64,000 nt of DNA from Procambarus clarkii. Its lineage: Eukaryota > Arthropoda > Malacostraca > Decapoda > Cambaridae. A program made the position numbers and the translations under genes. The notes under the pieces are model-generated. The model did not search any database and had not been told where the DNA came from. It saw only the letters and a list, made by a program, of their open reading frames with translations. Where the stretch lies: positions 28,667,850 through 28,731,849 of the forward strand of contig NC_091219.1 of assembly GCF_040958095.1 (NCBI RefSeq), given 5' to 3'. Position 1 is the first letter of the stretch; the number at the start of each line of letters is the position of its first letter. Below, piece by piece: positions 1 to 10,900 of this stretch.

Positions 1-739
1 CCCGTCATTAGACATTTTCCTCTGTTACCACCAAATGGATGCAGTTAACAGGCCCAAACTTTGTTTCTGAAGGCCTGTTATCTAAAGCAAAATTACAGGA
101 AGTTATAACTACTGTACCACAATGTATCGATGCTTTTTATAGAAGTGTGCCAGTTTTAGTTTCAAAGAAGAAAAAATTAACTTTTTGTTTATTGTAGTGA
201 AAGGATTAAAGTATTTAAATAGGTGTTATGGGGATATTTTCACTAATTATACATACAATTCACAATTATACATACAGTATTTTAGTCAAATTTGCTATCA
301 TTGTTGTTTACAGTATTTGCATCATTTGCTTTCCTCCTGTATGGAACTGGGAAGTGGCTAGGCTTGACATTTCGCAGCTTGGTATCTTGTGTGCATCGTG
401 CCCAGTGACTTGCATATACTGACGTTTGTTTTGTCTCTTGTGCATTAACACTGCTTGCCACCCCACCTGCTTATTTGCTGTCTGCCACCTGGGAGGGATT
501 TGAATTGTTTGTTAATGTGAAAATTTTGATATACTGTACTGTAATGTTTCAATTATTCTTACATTAAAAAATACTATTTTTATATGTATGCATAGAACTT
601 GAAAAAGTAACTAGTTTTGAATTTTGTCTAATACATTGGTCCTTGACTTTCTTTTCATACATAATTGGCTCCTGCTCCATTGTGAAAGGCTGGCAAAGGT
701 AAGTAAAGTGGCCTCTGTAACAGTGTCATTCCTCTACAG

Positions 740-963
740 GTGTGCCATCTGCTCAGGTCAGCCTTGCGAACTTAAGTGCCAGTCTACACATGCTTGCTGC
801 CTCCAACCCACTCTTGGACTCAAGCTTGCAGCAGCAACCACCTACCTCCCATGCAGGCACCATCTCTGCTGCAACACGAGCCTCGCTATTACTGCATCAG
901 CAGCAGCAGCATCTTCAGCAGCAACAGTCACCTGACACCAAAAATCTTATCTATTTGGATTGA
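740..963 (+). CDS. Last coding exon of an unidentified gene, Gln-rich C-terminus
   Basis: A pyrimidine-rich tract ending in CTACAG precedes position 740. The exon opens with two bases completing a split codon, then reads 73 codons from VPSAQVSLANLSASL to the C-terminus SPDTKNLIYLD and TGA at 961-963. It contains two Gln-rich stretches (LQQQ and HQQQQHLQQQQ, the latter from a CAG tract near 895) and hydrophobic Ser/Ala/Leu-rich sequence, typical of the tail of a nuclear regulatory protein. No domain is present, so I cannot name the gene; the upstream exons lie before the window or are not recognisable in 1-739. It converges on the minus-strand zinc-finger gene. An AATAAA lies 246 bp downstream. 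The sharp coding-like composition against AT-rich flanks supports it; a chance open frame remains possible. Confidence 0.6.
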
Positions 964-3364
964 AGCTAGAATTTGGCATCATTTTCATTGATGTCTTTAA
1001 ATTTTCTCCCTAACAAGGACCAGTCTTAGTCATTCCGTGCAGTTTAGAGTTTTATTTATGATTTTGTGTAATCTCTTCAGTGTTAATAATGTGCTAGATT
1101 TCATAAGTGATCTCAAATAGATCTTAGTAAATTAAATTTATATTGAGCAGATTTCCCTACAATCTTACTATGAAGGTCTGTAAGATTTTTATGTATTGCC
1201 ACAGTGGTAATAAAGATACCATATGGCCAAAATGTATTGTCTGTAACCTTCGACTTTTACTATTTGTTAATGAATTGTATAGGCATTGTCCAGGAAAGTT
1301 TGAAAAATTAATAATTTTCATTTACTTCTGGAAACTTGTTTATCATACTCTGTAGTATATTCCCTTGACATTTTAGATCAGGTGGTGTCAAACATGCGGC
1401 TCTCAATGTAGTCATTACTACTTCTGCCCCTTAAGAACCCAGCTAAATTATTTGAAGTTAAAAGTAATGTTCTGCATATGTATTGATAAATTACAGTACT
1501 GTTTTTGCCTTGGATTCATTTAAAAACAGGTGCTTATAGGTCCTGTAGTATATGATGACTGTGAATGTTAGTCCAGTAGATATCAGCTATTTATGGTTCC
1601 AAGTGAACCACCACAAGAGTTGAAAATTCATATGGGATGTGAAAGCTCGAATCTGAAGTGGGCTTTGTGCTTGTGTGGTGTGTCCCAGATGGCAGTCATG
1701 CATAGTTGCTCATAATTGTTGTAACCTAATTATTATTTAAAAAAAATTGTTCATGTCATTTATTTTAAACATTATATTGGCAGAGAAACAATGTAGATCA
1801 TGTTGTACAGGAAAATTGTACCTTTTGCTGAAAGAAAAGCAAACACGTTTCATTTTAAAACAAATCACTTCCCAAGAATATAATGTTCGTAGGCCCTTTG
1901 AAGCTAAATGCTAACTTTCATAGTGCATTTTAGAACTGGCATCCTGTAAAGTATTGTAGCCACCCTGAACTGGCATTGGGGTCCTAAATGTTCATAATTC
2001 ATGCCAGTCTTTCAGTTGCAGACCAACTGTACATTACCATTTTATTGCTCTTCAGGCTACAATGTTGCACAATCCACAGCTTCATTCATATCCCCCATAC
2101 TTAGAAAGTTTAAATGTTTTTTGACACCACACCCACATTCACAATTTTACTTGAACTCCATGTCAGCAGTTTCCTTCCCCAGCCACAACCGGGTTCATTT
2201 AATAACTTATCTAGGATGAGAAAGTTCCTCTTACCCTTGCCTGATGTACCCTGACAGCTGCTGCAAGGCATGGTTTTAACTCTCAAATGTTGTTATACTG
2301 CAGGTACTGTAGTATTGTATATCTGAATCGTCTAATATTCAAATATTTTTACAAATTTCAGATACTGTATATATCAAGTAAATACTTGAACTCTAGTACA
2401 GTACAGGTATATTCAGGTTTCTTGTCCAGTAGAAGTCGCATGAACTCAAAATACATTTTGGGTAAAAAAATTTTTTTTCTAAACCTCGAATATGAAATCT
2501 TGTGGATCACTTGGATTTTTGAGTTACCCGACTGCAGATTACCGAATGCCTACTGTACTGTACAGCAATAGCTGAAATAAAGTAATAATTCCTGTTATAA
2601 AGTAAGTGTTTTAGTTGTAGCTCAGTCTGCATGAGAAAAATTAGAAAATTTTGGGAAAAATGTGATAAGCCTTTCTGAAGGGACATTAATTCATTATGTC
2701 CACATATATTAAGATTTAATCCTGAACAGTCAATACATATTACATTAAACACAACATTTAATGGTACAAATAACATAAAGAATATTTGAAGATGTTCGTC
2801 CGTTGTAAAAAAAAATGACCACGACCAATAAATGAACTAATGTCGTTGCTTGCGCTTGCCTTAAAGCAAGGGAGAGTTGCACAAATAGTCAGCCTCACAC
2901 ACTCGTCCCAGCAGCCGGACAAGTCGAGATGGCAGGAGATAGGTTAGGACACTGCTGGCCATCAGCTGCATCCTATGTATCTCACTGTGACCTAGCCGAG
3001 CTCCACAATGCTTTGCTGGGTCTGCCTTCCTGTCCGTTGAACCATTCTGGTGGTTTCCTCCGTGCAGTCTGCCGGGTTCAGTCTTCTCGTGCATAGGTAG
3101 ACAAGCTGTAATTCACCGAGGGCCTCAAACCTTCGACTACCCTCGTCTAGTTTTACCTGCCATTCAAAGCTGTTTACCGGGGTGTGGTCACTGTTGCATG
3201 CTCATATATTTAATGTTGAATGGAAAAATATTTAAAAACCCCAAGAAATATTACACAGTATTTAGTTAATGTGTATCACAACTTGTGTATATTTAGACCT
3301 GCTCATAATTAACAAGCCAACACTAAAGAAATTCTCTTATGATCATGGTCACTACAGTAATCAC
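964..3364. other. AT-rich 3' flank between two convergent genes
   Basis: No supported gene. The first part is probably 3' UTR of the exon ending at 963. A block at about 2860-3190 is clearly GC-richer than its surroundings and may be an old repeat or part of the zinc-finger gene's 3' flank. A short stretch at 2053-2115 follows a TTCAG and reads LHNPQLHSYPPYLESL before a stop; it could be an alternative terminal exon but is too short to call. Confidence 0.4.
1209..1214 (+). terminator. Candidate polyadenylation signal AATAAA
   Basis: This is the first AATAAA I found downstream of the stop codon at 963, in AT-rich sequence. The hexamer is common by chance in such DNA. Confidence 0.35.
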
Positions 3365-3370
3365 TTTATT
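3365..3370 (-). terminator. Candidate polyadenylation signal of the zinc-finger gene
   Basis: TTTATT on the plus strand reads AATAAA on the minus strand, about 270 bases past the stop codon at 3640-3642. Confidence 0.4.
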
Positions 3371-3639
3371 AAAGCTATGCAGAGTATTCTGAAAATTGTT
3401 AATGGGTTGGCATAAGAAGACTAGTTACAGTACTTTAAATTTAATGTTGGTAACTCTTGGCAATATTCTTATGATTCAGCAATTACTTTCCTAAATTAAT
3501 AAAATGTTGGTATCAATGTCCCATAAAGAGCAAAATAATTATTTGACATTTAAAATCTAGGTATTGACTAGTTTGTGTATTATGCATATAACAGGTGCAG
3601 CACAATTGCATTTTTTTTTTTTTTTTTTAAGACAAGTAT

Positions 3640-4928
3640 TCAATTGTGACAGCACTCCAGGTGAGTGACATAATCATCCATACAAAGGAACTGTTCATCA
3701 CATAATGGACATAGTACTTCCAACTGGGCCAAACTAAAGGAGTCATCAACAATATGACCTGACAGACTGGGTGCTTCAGAATCAAGTTCCATGATTGTTG
3801 AGAATTCTGCTGAACAAACTTTACCTGTGCTAGAGTTAGCATTTTCAACTGAAGGAAGAGATGCCGTAGTACTGATCAAATTTGGTATCTGTTGAATAAT
3901 TAGGTCATTGTCCATTGCTGTATTTTCATTTGTACTTGGTAAAACCACCAATTCCACTCGTTTCTGTGCTTGTAGAGTCCCCATATAATGGATACTGATA
4001 TCGTCTCCTGACAAGGACACATCAGTGGTTTCAGAAGGAATGGTGTTGCTGTTTATATTTTTAGAGTCATATTCTGTCTGGAAGCTCATGCTCTCAAGGC
4101 ATTGTACATTAAAATCTAGCATTTCTAACTGTTTAGAAGACTCTCCATCCTTGTGTAACTCACTAGAACCATCTGAAAATGTGTGGTGACTACAGATTCC
4201 AACATAAGAATTATCACCAACTTTAAATAACAAGAGAGAATCGTCACCACTTTCACAGGTAGGTATAGCACACCTGCCGTTACTAGATACAATAATACAG
4301 GGATCTTGCTTGTCAGTTATACTCGCATTCTCACTCGTAATATTTTTATCTGATAGCAATTTAACCGAGTCAAATTTACCAATTTGAATTAAATTATTCT
4401 GAGAACTATTTATTTTGCCTTGAGACTGAACAATAGTTTCATGGCTAAAACCAGAAGCATCACAGACTGTTGGCAACTGAGTTTCTCCACTTGCAGTATT
4501 AGATTGTATTATAACATTGTTAAAGCTTGCTTTGTCTAGCATTGGTAACTCATGTTGCAGTTCAAGTCCATCAGATTTAGCAGGCATAACACACACAATA
4601 TTTAATGATGGCAAATTTGAAATTGACTTCACATTATGACGGGCCACTTCGGAAGAAGCATTTTCATTCAACTTTTTCTCATCATTGTCAATTTTGTGTT
4701 TAGATTTGGAACCAGAGGGACTATCCTTAACCCCCTTTTCTTTGTCTTTCATTTTCCTACATAACTTATTGTTTGATGTCCGACTACTACTAATCGAGCT
4801 CTGCTGGTGACAAGCGGACTCTGCTTCATTTGTTGAGGATCTTAACTGATGCTTCTTCTTATGGGTATACAATGTATTTCTATATGCAGTTGCATACCCA
4901 CAAATATTACACTCAAATGGTTTCTCAC
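3640..4928 (-). CDS. Zinc-finger gene exon 9, finger 9, long linker, finger 10
   Basis: Acceptor TTTTTACAG after a long pyrimidine tract. The exon encodes finger 9 (FECNICGYAT to HKKKH), then about 380 residues rich in Ser, Asn and Thr without recognisable domain, a basic KMKDKEKG region, and finger 10 (CPLCDEQF to HLECCH) one residue before the end. The stop is TGA at 3640-3642. Confidence 0.92.
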
Positions 4929-7900
4929 CTGTAAAAAGAGAAAAAAAGCCAACATAAATGTTAAAAATGGCAATTATATGCTGAATTGGTTGTTTTATAT
5001 ACATTACCAGTACTAAGTACAATGGTACCTCGGAATGCGAGTGTCCCTGTATGCGAGTTTTTCGGAAGACGAGCAGTATTTACTCCAAAAATTTGTCTCG
5101 GAAGGCGAGGGTTACCTCGGGACGCGAGTTTGTTGATACGCGTACAGGCCGACCTAGCGCGTGGTGGTTCGGCGATCGTCGCCCCTCTGCCCCGCCGCCC
5201 CTCAGTTTACCATTGTCTCGCGCTCAGTGACTACCCCCACATCAATTCTTCTCGCGGATTTTCAGTGTTTTGTTGGATTTTTGGTGATTTGTCTATACAA
5301 TTTGTTATTATATATCTCACCATGGGTCCCAAGAAAGCCAGTGGTAAGGATAAAGGCCAGAAAGCTCATGTGAGGATGACAATAGAGGAGAAACAAGAGA
5401 TCATTCGGAAGCATGAGAACGGTACACGTGTTGTTGAACTTTGTAGGCAGTACAACAAAGCCACATCAACAATATGCACTATACTTAAGAAGAAAAATGA
5501 GATTATGGGTGCTAAAGTGGCAAAAGGAGTAAGAACAATAACGAAACAAAGACCACAAATACTTGAAGTGGAAAAGTTGTTATTAATTTGGATACACGAC
5601 AAGGAGTTGAGGGGTGATAGTGTTTCGGAGGCCATTATTTGTGAGAAAGCCAGGGTGTTGCACGAAGACCTTCTAAAGAATACCCCTGCAACGAGTGATG
5701 CAGATACGAAAGAGTTTAAGGCAAGCAGGGGCTGGTTTGAAAAATTTAGAAAGAGAAGTGGTATCCATAGTGTTACAAGGCATGGGGAGGCAGCCAGCTC
5801 AGACAAACCAGCCGCTGGACGATTTATTGACGAATTTAAAGAGTTTGCAGAGGCTGAGGGATACCTACCGCAACAAGTGTTTAATTGTGATGAAACAGGA
5901 CTGTTTTGGAAAAGAATGACTAAGAGGACATACATTACCAAGGAGGAAAAATCCTTGCCTGGACACAAGCCTATGAAAGATAGGTTTACGCTTGTGCTGT
6001 GTTCAAATGCAAGTGGCGATTTGAAAATTAAACCCTTGCTAGTGTATCATTCTGAAAATCCAAGGGTTTTCAAACAGTATAAAGTGCAGAAAACCCATTT
6101 GTGTGTGATGTGGAAGTCTAATAAAAAAGCATGGGTGACTAGGCTTATTTTTTTGGAGTGGGTGAATGAAGTGCTGTGCCCTGCCATAGAAAAATATCTG
6201 CAGGAGAAACATTTGCCACTTAAAGCCGTGCTTCTCCTTGACAATGCTCCTGCTCATCCTCCAGGCTTGGAAAATGATTTGTTGCCTAGATACAATAAAT
6301 TCCTCACAGTTAAATTCCTTCCTCCTAACACCACTCCTCTAATTCAGCCTATGGACCAGAAAATCATAGCGAATTTTAAGAAACTTTATGAAAGGGTACT
6401 TTTCCGGAAATGTTTTGAAGTGACTGAAGCCACAAACCTCGCCCTCAAAGAGTTCTGGAGACAGCATTTTAACATTTGTAGTGCTTTAAAACTCGTTGAC
6501 AAAGCCTGGCAAGAAGTGACTCAAAGAACTCTGATCTCTGGCTGGAGAAAATTGTGGCCTGAATGTGTGAGAGAACTAGACTTTGAGGGGTTTGAGCCTA
6601 TAAATGATGCGCCTATTGTTGAGGAAATTGTTAGTCTAGGCCAGCAAATGGGCTTGGAATTGGATGGTGATGATGTGGAGGAGTTGGTGGAAGAACACAA
6701 CGAAGAACTGACCACCAAAGAACTCCTAGCCTTCAACAGGAACAGCAAGCCAACGCAGCAGCGGATGATTCTGCAGTGGAGGAGGAGGTGGCAGCAGCAC
6801 CAGCGAATGTCCCTTCTGCAGTAATTAAGGTGGTGTGTCAGATGTGGGAAGAGATTCAAACAACTGTTGAACAGACTCACCCAGAGAAAGCTGTAGTAGG
6901 CCGTTGTCTTAATCTTTTCAATGACAATGTGATGCCTTACTACAGAGAGAGCTTGCGAAGAAGGGAAAAGCAAGCTTCCATGGACAGATTTGTGGTGAGG
7001 AAATCAAGCAGTGAGCCTCAACCAGGACCTAGTGGCACTCAGATAAAACGTCCCAGGGAGAGCACACCAGAAAGGTCCTCACTGCCTGATGTGATTATGG
7101 AAGGGGACTCCCCTTCCAAACAGTAACTCCTCTCCTCCTCCCCCCTCCTCACCATCTTCCATACGCCTACAGCACTCGACAGCAAGGTAAGTAATAACTG
7201 GAACATAGTTTTGTAGGTTTATTTAGATGAATTAGGTAAATTAGGTATAAAAATTTAGTTTGATGTGGGGTTTTTGGGGTAGTCAGGAACGGATTAATTC
7301 ATTTCCCTTTATTTCTTATGGGGAAATTAGCTTCGGAATGCGAGTTTTCGGAATACGAGGCATCTCCAGGAACCAATTAAACTCGTAAACTGAGGTATGC
7401 CTGTAATTACTTTTAAAAAGACGGGATCAAGTCGGAGGGACCATGTAGTACTATCCGTGTCACTGGATATTCAAGAATATAAATATCACTGAAGATGCAA
7501 ATATGAGAAAAATGCATAAGGCAAATGAAATCAAAGGTAACCAATTCACCAAGGATTCTATCGAGGGATAAATGACCACGAGGGACAATTGGGAAGCAAG
7601 ACACAAGAACGTCTTGAAAATTGGGACATTAAACAAGGTAGTTTGGACAATAAGGAGGAAAGTAGCGTTCAATTTAGGAGCCCATACACGAGATGAGTAA
7701 CAAGAGACCAACGATCCTGCCACTGGACACAGATCAAAGAATGAAGTGCTCTTTCACCAGGGAGCACTGGTGGCTCCCTGTAGCTATCTCATTAAGATTG
7801 CTCCAATCTACGAGATGGAAATCAATCTACAAATCTTCAATCTACAAATCGCATCAGATGCATGGGTTCATTTGGTCTATGGCAGGCCAGTGTCAAAGCC

Positions 7901-10900
7901 TGGCCCCCTTAGACAAGGCACATGGAGCAAATGACATTCTACCAAGAAAGCCTCCACAAAGTCAGCAAAGCTTTACAGACAACTGCTGGGTTCACAAGAC
8001 TCAAAAGCCACTAAACTGCCAAATAACTTTCCAAACAAAACAAAATAAAAGAAAACACAAAACTAACTAGAACCAGTTAGTACCGAATGCCCCCACCAGG
8101 GGGCCCGTTCAACAGATAAAACAATAATGAATCGACAAACATGGAAGGGAGACTTATTACATTACACCAGGGCTCTTTTTACATTCAGTGCTGGGTTTCT
8201 GTGGGAAGCCTATGGTGTCTCCCTGTAGCTAAATAACCACAATAAAATTAGAGGAACTTACCAGAGGAGAGGCAGTAGACACCAAGTCGAATTAGAGACA
8301 AATGGCCGGGAAACAACACAGGACTGAAGAGGACCAGGGACATTGATATTGAATACCTGGCTACATGACCTTGTTAGGCCACCAAAACCCCATCCCCCAA
8401 TCACGAGTTCAGCATATCTGCATACATCATGGGCCCAGAGCTAGCCAGACCATAGCCTAGTCTTGATGACACTGCAGACAATGTGAGAAATACAAGCCGG
8501 AAATAGAAAAACGGAGCTGAGGAAGCATCGACCCCAAATGCAAGTTGCATCAGCTCCGACAGTGCTGCACAATACAAGGTGACAGTATTCAGCATGAGAT
8601 GCCATTCAAGAAACAACCAGGATAGAAAGGAAAGAAATACCCACTTAGAAACCGACAACAACATGTAAGCGACAGGAAATGATGAAACGAGTGCCAAGAA
8701 ACCTCTCCCTCCCTCCCTCAATGGTGCCCTCCGCTCTCCCTCCCTCCCTCAACGGTGCCCAACGCTCTTCCTCCCTCCCATGCTGCCACATCAAGGAAAT
8801 CCCAGGTGGTTGGATAACAAGAACCTTCCAAGCAAGAGATGCCACACCAGTGATGATACTTTTAAAGACATTAGTGCTCTCTCAAATCGAATACTGTTGC
8901 ACACAAATAGCCCCATTCAAAACTGGAGAAATTGCTGACCTGGAGAGCATGCAAAGATTTTTTACTGCTAGAATCCACTCAATAAAACATCTAAACTATG
9001 TGGACTGCCTATAAATTTTAAATCTGTATTCCCTAGAGCACAGGCAGGATAGATACATAATACTGTAATTTACACTTGGAAATTATTAAACACTGAAATG
9101 CCTCAACTTCAGAGGCAGGATAAAAGAGGATCAGAACCCATGGGTAACAAACCCTACAGGATTTGGGTTCATAAGCGTCCAACCCAACAGGCAGTATAGC
9201 AGAGGCAGAAACAATGATTGTCACATGTAGCAAAAATGATGAACAGCCTTCAAAATCAAAGTGAGAGCGGGATCAACAGGCTGTCCTCTATGCATAATTT
9301 ACCTTGCCAGAGAACTGCTGGATAATACCAGGTCCAGCTGGTAATAAGCCAGACAGGTGCTCCTAGGCACTGCGGATGCTCACCAAAGAAATGGAAATCA
9401 CAAGCAGCCCCACTACCTATGCTGCAAACTGGCACCTGCGGCATGCCAAATAAGCAGGCTCGTAAGCTCATGTGTGTCCCATTTGAATCCCACACAACCT
9501 AATGAATGCCCGTAACCAAGGGCCTAAGCAGAGAGATCAGAAGGCCCCTAAAATACCCGAGGTAAAGCGCTCCACCTTGGTGGTCTGGCCTCAAAAGGGT
9601 GAACCCCCGAACACACCAGATGAACTCTTGTCATTGTAAGGGCAGTGCTTACGAACTCCCAGGGAAGAAATCGCTGGGCACATGCAGTTCGTAGCACAAA
9701 AAACCAAGTCCACACAACTAACTACACACAAAACACGCATGTGAAGTAAATACTATATGTAATGGAACGATACACTAGCAAAATAAGCCCCTATAAGATG
9801 AGTCCTAGGATGGCTGGCACTTAGCTTAAAAGCTTTGGGACTTGCTGCAAGATGATGTGACAAAGGAGCACTACTGTATTGTTCTCGGCTATGCATCAGT
9901 GGATGAACTAATCTGAAAGATGATGCTTCAGGCTGCCTGGTGGTGGTATTCAGTACAAACAGATTCTATTTAGTTTTGTGTTTTCTTTTGCTTATTTTAG
10001 TTTTGTTTGGATAATTATTTGGCAGTTTGAGTCTTGTGGATCCAATAGTTGTCTGTAAAGCTTTGCTGACTTTCTGGATGCTTTCCTAGTGAAATGGCAG
10101 AATATCACTTATGCTCTGAGCCTTGTCTGAGGGGCCAGGTTTTGGCATTGGTCCTCCAGCTAAATCAATTTGTGTAAATGAGGTGATTGGTAGATTAAAG
10201 CAATCTCATCGAGATAGCTACAGGAGCCAATATGTGGCTTCCCCAGAATGTACAATATTGATACATATCCACCTAAAATGAACCAACCTTTGTGACTGCT
10301 TTCATGGAATGTTAACTGGTCCTTAGTTTTGTAGCATTTGCCACAAAAAGAGCACTGGAAAGGTCTGTTTGAGGAATGAGCAGAACGGCGATGCTTGTTC
10401 AGGTGAGACATACTCAAGTACGTCTTGCCACAGTCTACACACACATAGGGACGAAAACCTGAAAAACCCCACAACAGAATGGAATTACAAAATAAATATT
10501 TATCTGAACTTGATGGTGGTGTAGCAGATCAAAGCTTAGACAAAAATAGAACATATGTCTGCATGACTGAGGGAAGAAATTAATGGTATTTCTCACTATG
10601 AGGCAGTTTAAAAACTGTCATAACTTGGCTTGTTGTGGCAGACCCAGTTATTACAGGTATTATTGTATGGAAATATTATTTTGCTTTATAAACAAAAAGT
10701 AAGGCTTTGAAAATAGAAATTTACTTCCTCAGTAAGTCACTCAGTTGCTCCATCAGGAAATATCCTTTCTCTCCCAAAACTATACCCATGCAATAGCCAA
10801 GAGTAGGGACGAGAGAGAATAGTTTTTCTTACACACAGATGGTTACAGGAACAGACGACTGCTGACTTTTTATGACTGCTATATTTTATGTGAGAGAGAG

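Larger units (their letters stand above)
5020..7403 (+). mobile_element. Tigger (pogo-superfamily) DNA transposon, full length, decayed
   Basis: The element runs from CAATGGTACCTCGG to the inverted end GAGGTATGCCTG and is flanked by the TA dinucleotide at 5018-5019 and 7404-7405, as expected for Tc1/mariner-pogo insertions. The terminal repeats are imperfect and hold the ATACCTC/GTACCTC core, followed by subterminal runs of GGAATGCGAG type at both ends. One transposase gene is inside. It sits in the last intron of the zinc-finger gene, antisense to it, with its left end 91 bp upstream of the last exon. Confidence 0.93.
7406..10287. other. Rest of the last zinc-finger-gene intron, repeat-derived
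   Basis: No host exon is supported. It contains an inverted-repeat pair (7886-8070 with 9966-10152), a LINE fragment (8846-9095) and GC-richer mosaic sequence. The open frames on both strands here lack domains. Confidence 0.5.

Noticed and set aside
4986-5321. Upstream in-frame ATG extending the transposase by 112 codons
   Set aside because: It lies before the left terminal repeat and TA, and the extension has no domain. The ATG at 5322 after CACC fits the family start.
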